A stretch of DNA of 5,977 nt, from positions 1 to 5,977 of the forward strand of contig JADGOU010000190.1 of the NCBI GenBank assembly GCA_017882835.1. The letters are read 5' to 3'. The position numbers and the translations under genes were made by a program. A model generated the notes under the pieces. The model did not search any database and had not been told where the DNA came from. It saw only the letters and a list, made by a program, of their open reading frames with translations. This document shows positions 1 through 4,387 of the stretch, piece by piece; within the stretch, counting starts at the first letter, position 1, and each line of letters begins with the position of its first letter. The stretch comes from Frankiaceae bacterium. Its GTDB lineage: Bacteria > Actinomycetota > Actinomycetes > JADGOU01.

Positions 1-2
1 CG

Positions 3-455
3 ACGGTCTCCGAATGTCCGGTCCCAGGTCGTTCCGGTGAAGATGCAAAGCCCCCCACGGAGCCAAGGCTGCGGTCCCGAGGGCAGATCCATCCAATAGT
101 TCCTTCGCCGATACGGCCGGCGTTCACTGTCCCGGCGTAGACCCTGCCGGTCGGCGGAGACCAAGTTGTCGTTGGCCTGCAACTTCGCAATCTCGTCCGC
201 AGTTCCACGACGAAGGAACCCCGGTCGAGCCGGGTCAGGAATGGCTCGCGACTCAAGAAACTGCGACCGGTTGTCGACGTTCCAACAGTCTTCACGAATA
301 TAGGCGCGCACGGTCTGGTCGTTCGCCTGGGACGCCGCACCGTCGGACTAGGACAGGGCTTCCTGGGAGGTAAAGGACCGGGACTGCGTCCCGGCGTAGT
401 CCTGCAGCCGCTCCCATACCGTTCGAAGGTCTTCGTCGGCTACGCACCTAGGGTC
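3..455 (-). pseudogene. Unrecognised reading frame interrupted by one amber codon, runs off the left edge
   Basis: One minus-strand frame is open from 455 (just after a TGA at 456-458) to the window edge, except for a single TAG at 348-350. Upstream of the TAG lie about 35 codons (contains VWERLQDYAG and FTSQEAL) with no ATG or GTG start. Downstream, a GTG at 309-311 could begin a fragment of about 103 codons (TVRAYIRED, DEIAKLQANDN, WMDLPSG). The composition is protein-like, with mixed charged and aromatic residues. 'FTSQEAL...TVRAYIRE' loosely recalls a helix-turn-helix domain, but I cannot name a family. G/C at codon position three is only moderate, weaker than in the toxin-antitoxin genes, which fits decay or foreign origin. 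It could also be a chance open frame. No plus-strand frame here is better. Confidence 0.35.
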
Positions 456-638
456 TCACGTGGCGCGGAAACCAAGGTTCAGCAAGCGCCCGCTTCTGCC
501 GCGCTGAGGCTCGCCCGGATCGGCCGCCGTCCGGGCAGCCGGCCCGCATCTTCCCGCCAATTCGACCGCTGACGTCCCCCGCCGCGACGGCTAACAGGTG
601 AGGCTACCCGGGAACCGATGGGCCCCCCAGTGACGGAC

Positions 639-926
639 CTACATCCGCTTCCGGTGCCGCCCGACAAACCGTTCAAGGCTGAGCCAGACGCTGTAGTGAT
701 CTTGGCTCACGAACTTCCGGGTGTCCGGGACTGGCTGCCCACAGCCACACCGACAGGTCCGAGCCTGTCCGACGGAGACAGCGGCTTCCTCCTCTGCGTA
801 GGGCAGTCTGTCGAGTTCTGCGCTGATTTGCCCGTTCGAAAGCCGTTCGATCAGGGGCACGCCGTATCTGCAGCTCACCGGGTTGTTGACGTCGCCGTCC
901 GGGCTTTCATGAGCGACTCGTGCCAT
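639..926 (-). CDS. Small cysteine-rich (zinc-finger-like) hypothetical protein, 95 aa
   Basis: I do not recognise this gene by name. From the ATG at 924-926 it encodes 95 residues. The C-terminal half holds a tight cysteine cluster, C58-x-C60-x-C62 within TCRCGCGQPVPDT, followed by KFVSQDHYSVW (H77) and a basic tail FVGRHRKRM. Such a cluster with a downstream His suggests a small zinc-binding, possibly nucleic-acid-binding fold. The fourth ligand (H77 or H91) is inference. The N-terminal half (YGVPLIERLSNGQI) looks helical. No signal peptide or membrane segment is visible. Codons mostly end in G or C, supporting coding on this strand rather than the overlapping plus-strand frame. A GTG in frame at 939-941 is an alternative start adding five residues; neither start has a clear ribosome site. 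It is divergent from the integrase remnant at 984. Confidence 0.6.
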   Translation of the reverse strand: MARVAHESPDGDVNNPVSCRYGVPLIERLSNGQISAELDRLPYAEEEAAVSVGQARTCRCGCGQPVPDTRKFVSQDHYSVWLSLERFVGRHRKRM

Positions 927-939
927 TCGCGTGCCATTC
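920..939. repeat. Pair of 9-bp direct repeats in the divergent promoter region
   Basis: GTGCCATTC occurs at 920-928 and again at 931-939, an 11-bp period or about one helical turn. The first copy covers the ATG of the minus-strand cysteine-rich gene, and the pair lies just upstream of the putative -10 of the integrase remnant. A regulator binding site is possible; simple slippage duplication is the alternative. Confidence 0.4.
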
Positions 940-946
940 ACTGCGG

Positions 947-975
947 TAGATAATGGCGCGTTGCGGTCAAGGAGG
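947..975 (+). promoter_or_regulatory. Putative -10 element and strong ribosome binding site of the integrase remnant
   Basis: GATAAT at 949-954 matches the TATAAT -10 consensus at five of six bases. A start of transcription near 961 would precede AAGGAGG at 969-975, which lies eight bases before the GTG at 984. The Shine-Dalgarno sequence is near-perfect and decides the integrase start. No good -35 hexamer is seen at the expected distance, so the promoter part is tentative. Confidence 0.45.
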
Positions 976-983
976 TGGGCGGC

Positions 984-1290
984 GTGAGCGCATCGACTCC
1001 GACAACTCGGAGTTGGCGCGATGCCGGCTCTGGTGCGGTACGTCGGTTGCCCTCCGGCCGCTACCAAGATCGACTTCTGACCGACGACGGGTCCATGGTC
1101 CCCGCTCCGCACACGTTTGCCACGAAGCGAGAGGCCTCAGGGCGGCTCGCCTGAGACTGTCACCGACCGCAAGCGTGGTGTGTGGGTCGACCCGCGCCCC
1201 GCCAACGCCATGACGGCAGCCCGATAGTTGGAGGTGTGGTGGTCGACCACCACCGACGTCAAGCCCAAGACGCGGGTCGGTTACCGAGCC
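984..1290 (+). pseudogene. Tyrosine recombinase (integrase), N-terminal fragment with frameshift and stop
   Basis: The GTG at 984, with AAGGAGG at 969-975, opens a 56-codon frame ending in TGA at 1152-1154. It contains GAVRRLPSGRYQ and HTFATKREASGRLA, typical of the N-terminal arm-binding domain of actinomycete ICE and phage integrases. One base later the homology resumes at 1153 (TVTDRKRGVWVDPR, the usual 'RG.WVDPR' linker), meets TAG at 1225-1227, then continues in the same frame as WWSTTTDVKPKTRVGYRA up to TAA at 1291. That last stretch matches the start of the SAM-like core-binding domain ('...LKPKTR..YRS'). The catalytic domain with its Arg-His-Arg-Tyr residues is absent. Such integrases are normally about 370-480 residues, so only about a quarter remains. 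The family assignment is from motif recognition; the gene cannot be functional. Confidence 0.8.
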
Positions 1291-1413
1291 TAACCGGGTG
1301 AAGGCGATCCGCCGTTCGGCAATCAATCGGCGAATGAAGCGGGGTGACGTCCCAAGTCGATCGGCTGCCTGCTCGACGGTGAGCAACCGGTCCACGACTT
1401 CCGCCCTCTTCAC
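1288..1413 (-). pseudogene. xis: Excisionase-like helix-turn-helix protein (Xis), C-terminally truncated
   Basis: Starting at the GTG at 1411-1413, the frame reads VKRAEVVDRLLTVEQAADRL and continues GTSPRFIRRLIAERRIAFTRLG. This is the MerR-like winged helix-turn-helix of actinomycete excisionases ('LTVEEAAERLGTSPRFVRRLIAERRI'). About 42 residues match. The expected continuation ('RHVRI...') is missing, and the frame runs on antisense to the integrase remnant until 967. Intact relatives are about 60-75 residues. Xis steers the integrase toward excision and is usually encoded just upstream of int on the same strand. Here it points into the 3' end of the int fragment, so both were joined by rearrangement near 1290. 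The GTG overlaps the TGA of the upstream ORF as GTGA, implying translational coupling. Confidence 0.7.
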
Positions 1414-1619
1414 TGTGTACCGGCGGGGGGACAATGCACGCCGTCCTCCGTCGGCCGCCCGGGCGCGGCCTCTGCGCCCGCCCAACCTCTTCGCATGACG
1501 ACTCGGTCCGCGTTGGCAACAGCGGACCACGCGGGCACAACCGGCGGCGAGGCAATAACCGGCCAGGGGGCGGGAGGCAAGAAGCCTTCACCACCGCCGC
1601 CTCTGTGTTGCGGTTGCAT
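1410..1619 (-). CDS. Small hypothetical protein coupled to xis, 69 aa
   Basis: I do not recognise a family. From the ATG at 1617-1619 the product is 69 residues: glycine-rich near the N-terminus (HRGGGGEGF), then a proline/valine/alanine-rich middle (PWPVIASPPVVPAW), then VMRRGWAGAEAAPGRPTEDG. A strong purine-rich ribosome site (GGAAGGAG on the minus strand, 1626-1633) precedes this ATG by about six bases and decides the start. The stop TGA (1410-1412) overlaps the xis GTG by four bases, the arrangement expected for a translationally coupled operon. Its job is therefore probably tied to the integrative element's regulation or excision, but that is inference from position only. Low-complexity composition means a chance frame cannot be ruled out; the ribosome site and overlap are the main support. 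Confidence 0.45.
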   Translation of the reverse strand: MQPQHRGGGGEGFLPPAPWPVIASPPVVPAWSAVANADRVVMRRGWAGAEAAPGRPTEDGVHCPPAGTQ

Positions 1620-1716
1620 GCGGCTCTCCTTCCGGCTCGTCGGAGCGAAAGCCGATCTCGACACCGACCCCAGCGGCGTCCCCGCGTGCCCATAACTGCA
1701 CCGGTGAGATCCACAT
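1588..1716 (-). CDS. Possible small ORF upstream of the xis operon
   Basis: From the ATG at 1714-1716 a 42-residue frame reads MWISPVQLWARGDAAGVGVE and then IGFRSDEPEGEPHA, ending at 1588. It could extend to an upstream ATG at 1797 (69 residues). The acidic, non-repetitive middle looks more protein-like than the other frames here. Its 3' end overlaps the start of the 69-residue ORF by 32 bases, and the ribosome site of that ORF lies inside it. The overlap may mean coupling, or that only one of the two is real. An 18-bp perfect palindrome sits immediately upstream of this ATG. I cannot assign a function. Confidence 0.25.
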   Translation of the reverse strand: MWISPVQLWARGDAAGVGVEIGFRSDEPEGEPHATATQRRRW

Positions 1717-1726
1717 CAGGCTCGAC

Positions 1727-1744
1727 GGCGCGGGATCCCGCGCC
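1727..1744. promoter_or_regulatory. 18-bp perfect palindrome (possible operator)
   Basis: GGCGCGGGATCCCGCGCC is identical on both strands, centred between 1735 and 1736. It lies 10 bases upstream of the ATG at 1716 on the minus strand, where an operator or 5'-leader hairpin for the xis-side ORFs could lie. It may instead be chance in GC-rich DNA, though 18 matched bases is long. Confidence 0.35.
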
Positions 1745-1850
1745 CAGCAGATCAGCGGAGCAGTCGAGCAGCTCCGGTCGTCCCCGGCGTCCGGCATCAG
1801 GCCAAGCCAGACCCCGCCGAGTCGGATAACGCTGGAGCGCGGCGCCGGCG

Positions 1851-1880
1851 GTGGGGACGTTCGTGGGGACGTCGGTGGGG
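1851..1880. repeat. 2.5 copies of a 12-bp tandem repeat
   Basis: GTGGGGACGTTC (1851-1862) is followed directly by GTGGGGACGTCG (1863-1874) and GTGGGG (1875-1880). The run is about 80 bases upstream of the toxin start and in no convincing gene. It could be a regulator binding array or an iteron-like remnant; slippage is the simple alternative. Confidence 0.5.
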
Positions 1881-1943
1881 CGGCTGGCTGTCAGTCAGAT
1901 CGGTACCGCCGGCCACGCGATCGTAGTCAGTAGTGCGCGGTTG

Positions 1944-1960
1944 TAATACCATCCGAAGGT
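1944..1960 (+). promoter_or_regulatory. Putative -10 region of the toxin-antitoxin operon
   Basis: TAATAC at 1944-1949 lies in an AT-richer patch (TTGTAATACCAT) directly upstream of the GTG at 1961. Transcription would start around 1956-1961, giving a leaderless or almost leaderless mRNA, which is common in actinomycetes. No clear -35 is visible. GAAGG at 1955-1959 is too close to the GTG to be a good ribosome site. Confidence 0.35.
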
Positions 1961-2263
1961 GTGGAACGGTTTGATGTCGACGACCTCGATGAGGACTGGC
2001 CATTCGAGATCGACCGGCAAGCCAGTCACCTCTTCAAGCACCCCGGCCTAGGCCTCGACGACATCAGCGATGTCTGGACCAGCCAGCCGCTGTTCTACCC
2101 GGCCAGGCCACCCGCCCACTGGCTGATGGTGGCTGAGGTCTCCGGACGCGTCCTGACGGTGCCACTGGCGCCGGCCAACAGCGGCGACCGGCGTCGATGC
2201 CGCCCCATCGGCTGCTATGTCGCCGCCGACCACCTCGCCCGCCGCTATCGGGAGGACCGATGA
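1961..2263 (+). CDS. BrnT-like toxin candidate of a type II toxin-antitoxin pair, 100 aa
   Basis: The GTG at 1961 opens a 100-residue protein. Its layout resembles BrnT-type RNase toxins: an initial strand and helix (FEIDRQASHLFKHPGL, residues 15-30, with K26-H27 in the place of the family's 'KHGV'), then GLDDISDVW, a central strand pair WLMVAEVSGRVLTVPLAP (54-71), and a C-terminal RPIGCYVAADHLARRYRED (81-99) like the family's 'RIISARRAT..ERRRYEE'. In known systems BrnT cleaves mRNA and is neutralised by the antitoxin encoded directly downstream, in the same order as here. The stop overlaps the next gene as ATGA, so the pair is translationally coupled. Similarity is by pattern only and is divergent; it could be a non-toxic BrnT-fold protein. 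No frame damage is visible. Confidence 0.6.
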   Translation: MERFDVDDLDEDWPFEIDRQASHLFKHPGLGLDDISDVWTSQPLFYPARPPAHWLMVAEVSGRVLTVPLAPANSGDRRRCRPIGCYVAADHLARRYREDR

Positions 2264-2484
2264 CCAGAATGACCCCAGAGCAGGAGAACGCCTTCTACGC
2301 CGACCCTGACAACCAGGTGCCCCAAGGGCCGCCGGTGCGCCGCAAGGCCAAGCTCAGCGAGCCCGTGCCTGTGCGCTTTCCCGAAGAGCTGCTGCAAGAG
2401 GTCCGCGACCGCGCCGCCGCAGACGACCGCTCGGTCTCCAACTGGATCCGACGAGCGGTCGAGCACGAACTGGCCCGCGGCTAA
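2260..2484 (+). CDS. Ribbon-helix-helix (CopG-type) antitoxin candidate, 74 aa
   Basis: The ATG at 2260 overlaps the toxin stop (ATGA). GGGAGG at 2250-2255, four bases upstream, serves as its ribosome site; a second ATG at 2269 is a less likely start. The N-terminal third (QENAFYADPDNQVPQGPPVR, residues 8-27) is proline-rich and probably extended, suited to wrapping the toxin. Residues 33-74 form a ribbon-helix-helix: strand SEPVPVRF, helix PEELLQEVRDRAAADD, helix SVSNWIRRAVEHELAR. Such proteins dimerise, bind operator DNA and usually repress their own operon. The likely operator region is 1850-1960, where tandem repeats lie, but that link is inference. It is intact, and its stop abuts the stop of the opposing DnaB-N gene with no spacer. 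Confidence 0.75.
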   Translation: MTRMTPEQENAFYADPDNQVPQGPPVRRKAKLSEPVPVRFPEELLQEVRDRAAADDRSVSNWIRRAVEHELARG

Positions 2485-2727
2485 TCACAGCACAAGCTGC
2501 GGAGGGGGAACCCGAGTCACCGGGTCGTCCCGGTCGGCAAGGTCATCCCTGACCACGTCGATCACCGCCGACCTTGCCCGCATGGCCAAGAGCAGGCCGT
2601 AGACCTCGCGGCCGAGCGGGTCCCGGAAGTCCCCGGGTGCCAGCCACGGCGCCACCCCGTCCAGCCCGGCCGGGGCCAGCAACAGCGAGCCCAGGGTCGC
2701 GTACTCGGCCTGTCCGACGTCGTCCAT
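2485..2727 (-). CDS. Stand-alone DnaB helicase N-terminal-domain protein, 80 aa
   Basis: The product begins MDDVGQAEYATLGSLLLAPA and goes on GLDGVAPWLAPGDFRDPLG, REVYGLLLAM and AVIDVVRDDL. This tracks the N-terminal domain of replicative DnaB helicases ('EAEQAVLGALL...L.PEDFYDPAHR.IY.AIL.L...G..IDVV'), the domain for hexamer contacts and primase binding. No RecA-like ATPase domain follows, so it cannot unwind DNA. Small proteins of this kind occur in actinomycete accessory elements, and a regulatory or replication-modulating role is inference. After IDVV the match ends and the tail (DRDDPVTRVPPPQLVL) looks unrelated, hinting at truncation. The ATG at 2727 is chosen because GAGGG lies about eight bases upstream; a GTG at 2736 would add three residues, and a TAG lies just above it. 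It is convergent with the antitoxin gene. Confidence 0.65.
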   Translation of the reverse strand: MDDVGQAEYATLGSLLLAPAGLDGVAPWLAPGDFRDPLGREVYGLLLAMRARSAVIDVVRDDLADRDDPVTRVPPPQLVL

Positions 2728-2815
2728 GCCGGGCACCCTCGCCGCCTACTGGCCCCAGCTACGCCCCCGGACCCGGCTCCACGGCCTCTTGGCACTAGCC
2801 CGGTTCCCGATAGCG

Positions 2816-2890
2816 CCAGCCGGCCGGTTGAGGCGGTGCCGGGTGCGCCGTCCCCGGGCATTGTTCGACCTGAGCTACCCGGCCGGCTGG
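2816..2890. repeat. 12-bp inverted repeat, arms 51 bp apart
   Basis: CCAGCCGGCCGG at 2816-2827 is the exact reverse complement of 2879-2890. An 11-base version (CAGCCGGCCGG) recurs at 3007-3017. Each core CCGGCCGG is itself palindromic. This may be protein-binding DNA upstream of the DnaB-N gene, or sequence bias in very GC-rich DNA. Confidence 0.45.
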
Positions 2891-2937
2891 ACGACGCCGC
2901 TCTGCCGACACGAGGCCGGCGCCTGTTCGGGAGCACG

Positions 2938-2959
2938 GACCACCGCGGGGGCGGTGGTC
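2938..2959. other. Perfect 9-bp stem, 4-base loop hairpin
   Basis: GACCACCGC (2938-2946), loop GGGG, GCGGTGGTC (2951-2959). There is no T-run on either side, so it is not a canonical intrinsic terminator, though actinomycetes use such T-less stems. It stands upstream of the DnaB-N gene on that gene's strand. Confidence 0.45.
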
Positions 2960-3140
2960 GGGCTGGCCTGCGCAGGTTGGCGAAGGCCGATCTAGTCGGC
3001 GCCGGTCAGCCGGCCGGGGCGGGCATTGCGAGCAGGGTCGGCGTCCGGAGGGCTCGCCGCGCTCAGCGTCCCTGTAACCGCTAGCACCGTCCCGACCCGT
3101 CCCCGCCTGGCACCCCGGCAGCCGACCGTCTGACCAGCCA

Positions 3141-3165
3141 CCCCGCATCCGCCCGCCCGCCCCCC
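3141..3165 (-). other. G-quadruplex motif on the minus strand
   Basis: Read on the minus strand, G runs of 6, 3, 3 and 4 are separated by loops of 1, 1 and 7 bases, meeting the usual G3+/N1-7 definition. It lies about 60 bases upstream of the proposed intron boundary. In GC-rich genomes such motifs are frequent. Confidence 0.4.
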
Positions 3166-3371
3166 TTACCGGCTGGCCAGCTGCCGTCACAAGATCACTC
3201 GCGCACACACTGGTATCTGCGATACGTGCGCCACGAGGCGCTGCTGTTTCGAGTGGAGGTGCAAGACCTGCACCGCTGGACCGTCGTAGCGGGCCGGTGA
3301 AGCTGGCGGCAGCCCGAGCCGGGAGACGCCGGGGAGGGCGGAAAGCAGCCGTGACGAAGTCGGGCGGTACG

Positions 3372-3417
3372 GCCAGACGGCTCAGGTCCGGTGAGCCAGA
3401 CGGCTCAGGTCCGGTGA
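3372..3417 (+). repeat. Perfect 23-bp tandem duplication inside the intron RNA
   Basis: A 23-base unit beginning GCCAGACGGCTCAGG and ending TCCGGTGA is present at 3372-3394 and repeated exactly at 3395-3417. It falls in the putative domain I. One copy fits the usual 'GGCTCAGGTCCGGTGAACGA' look of such introns, so the second copy is probably an extra, recent slippage product. Confidence 0.9.
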
Positions 3418-3850
3418 ACGAAACGGAAGGTGTACGTGAGGAATCAACGGCTAAAGCCCCTCAGGGATACCGCCAGCTCCAACCTGGTGGATGTGGGCTG
3501 GTATGCGGCGCACGCCCCGGCAGCACCGAGCTCGGGCGACTCCTGAGCCGGTTTGTATCGGCTGGCAGGGAGGCCATGGGGAAGGTCTACGGCGTACTCA
3601 TGGCTATGCCGCAGGGGCACAGTTGGGCACCCATCCCGTCGATCGAAGCGCAGTGAACGTGGGAACCCGCCCGGGCTTGCCCTTCCCACCGGCCGGCCAT
3701 GTCGGTGCCGGGCAACTGCGTCGTCAACTGATGAGCCCGGGTGGGGACGGAGCCGCCGTAGTAGGCCGAGGCCGGGAAGGAAAGTCGGCCACATGGCCAA
3801 GGGCGGCAGCGTGTCCGCAGCGGCAGGACTGGCATGCCAGGAGGTCGCCG

Positions 3851-4210
3851 GTGATTACCGGCGCACCATGGCCAACGCCAACCGAGGTAACGGTCAGGGT
3901 ACTGGGGATCCAGGCGAAGCTGCACCGATGGGCCAGCGAGGATCCGGCTCGCCGGTTCGACGATCTGTTCAATCTCGTTGTCGACCCAGCCGTGCTGCTG
4001 ATGGCATGGCGTCGGGTGCGAAGCAATCGCGGGGCGCGCACCGCCGGGGTGGACGGCTCGACCGCCCACTACATCGAAGCGGTGCGGGGCGTTGAGAGCT
4101 TCCTAGCCGAACTGCGGGCCGATCTGGTGGCCCAGCAGTTCGTTCCGCTCCCGGCCTGGGAGCGACTCATCCCCAAGTCCGGCGGCCGAGTGCGCCGGCT
4201 GGGGATCCGC
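3851..4210 (+). pseudogene. ltrA: Group II intron reverse transcriptase/maturase, N-terminal fragment
   Basis: The GTG at 3851, preceded by AGGAGG at 3839-3844, opens VITGAPWPTPTEVTVRVLGI and continues QAKLHRWASEDPARRFDDLF. Residues 59-69 (NRGARTAGVDG) are the hallmark of RT block 0. Residues 98-119 (VPLPAWERLIPKSGG, then RVRRLGI) are the start of RT block 1, which normally continues 'PT..DRVVQ'. The match ends at residue 119-120, so the YADD catalytic block, the thumb/maturase and any DNA-binding or endonuclease domain are gone. Full-length relatives are about 420-600 residues. The intact protein would bind its intron RNA, aid splicing and copy it into DNA at the target. The frame does not stop here: it continues through filler into the transposase remnant to 4750. 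Identity as a group II RT is firm; function is lost. Confidence 0.9.
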
Positions 4211-4387
4211 ATAAGCCGTCCGCAACGATCGAAGTCCTCGATGAGCGGGAGAACGTCCAGACGAAGGGCCGGCCACGGACGTATCAATAGCACGAACGCC
4301 GTCCTCCTGCATGGCTGCGAGAACGAGGTTGCGCTGGCTGTGGCCTTCGTCAAGTTCCCGGGTGGCGCGCGCCCGGTGCTAGATCGT
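4211..4387. other. Junction filler between the intron and insertion-sequence remnants
   Basis: This 177-bp stretch belongs clearly to neither neighbour. One plus-strand frame reads ATIEVLDERENVQTKGRPRT and then stops at TAG. A minus-strand frame reads FVLLIRPWPALRLDVLPLIE and then DFDRCGRL. Both look somewhat protein-like, so the segment may be a scrap of another transposase or recombinase. Its right end may carry the damaged zinc-finger start of the ISL3 transposase, since TGC...TGCGGT near 4378-4393 could encode Cys residues in a shifted frame. I cannot identify it. Confidence 0.3.

Larger units (their letters stand above)
2728..3225. other. Interval without a convincing gene, rich in GC inverted repeats
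   Basis: Several open frames exist but all are proline/arginine/alanine-rich and typical of chance frames in GC-rich DNA. What the stretch does hold is repeated CAGCCGGCCGG (2817-2827 plus, 2879-2889 minus, 3007-3017 plus), one perfect hairpin (2938-2959), and a strongly C-rich plus strand from about 3085 to 3180 that includes a G-quadruplex motif on the minus strand. It ends at the proposed 5' boundary of the group II intron. Confidence 0.5.
3226..4210 (+). mobile_element. Group II intron, 5' fragment (domain I onward plus start of the reverse transcriptase)
   Basis: The proposed 5' end is GTGCG at 3226-3230, matching the GUGYG consensus. It is followed by hairpins expected near the start of domain I: GCGCC/GGCGC with loop ACGA (3228-3241), and GGTGCA/TGCACC with loop AGACC (3258-3274). 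Further stretches have the look of bacterial intron RNA upstream of the ORF: CCGGTGAAGCTGGCGGCAGC near 3294, GTGAACGTGGGAACCCG near 3654, and a GTAGTAGG...GGGAAGGAAAGTCGGCCACATGG stretch near 3758-3796. An intron-encoded reverse transcriptase then starts at 3851, which strongly supports the call. The element is cut at about 4208, so most of the RT, the maturase domain and RNA domains V and VI are missing; I found no domain-V-like sequence elsewhere in the window. It can therefore neither splice nor move. The exact 5' boundary is inference. Confidence 0.75.

Noticed and set aside
618..953. 111-residue plus-strand frame
   Set aside because: Overlaps the cysteine-rich minus-strand gene, which has better composition and codon pattern; no ribosome site or motif on this strand.
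1236..1253. 18-bp perfect palindrome GTGGTGGTCGACCACCAC
   Set aside because: It falls inside the integrase remnant and is explained by codons for Trp-Trp-Ser-Thr-Thr-Thr, so a separate regulatory role is not needed.
2795..3208. 137-residue minus-strand frame upstream of the DnaB-N gene
   Set aside because: Arg/Gly/Pro-rich, no recognisable motif, typical of GC-rich chance frames.
3085..3300. C-terminal-looking peptide (HWYLRYVRHEALLF...HRWTVVAGR)
   Set aside because: It looks protein-like but has no start codon upstream, and its last part lies inside the proposed 5' hairpins of the group II intron.
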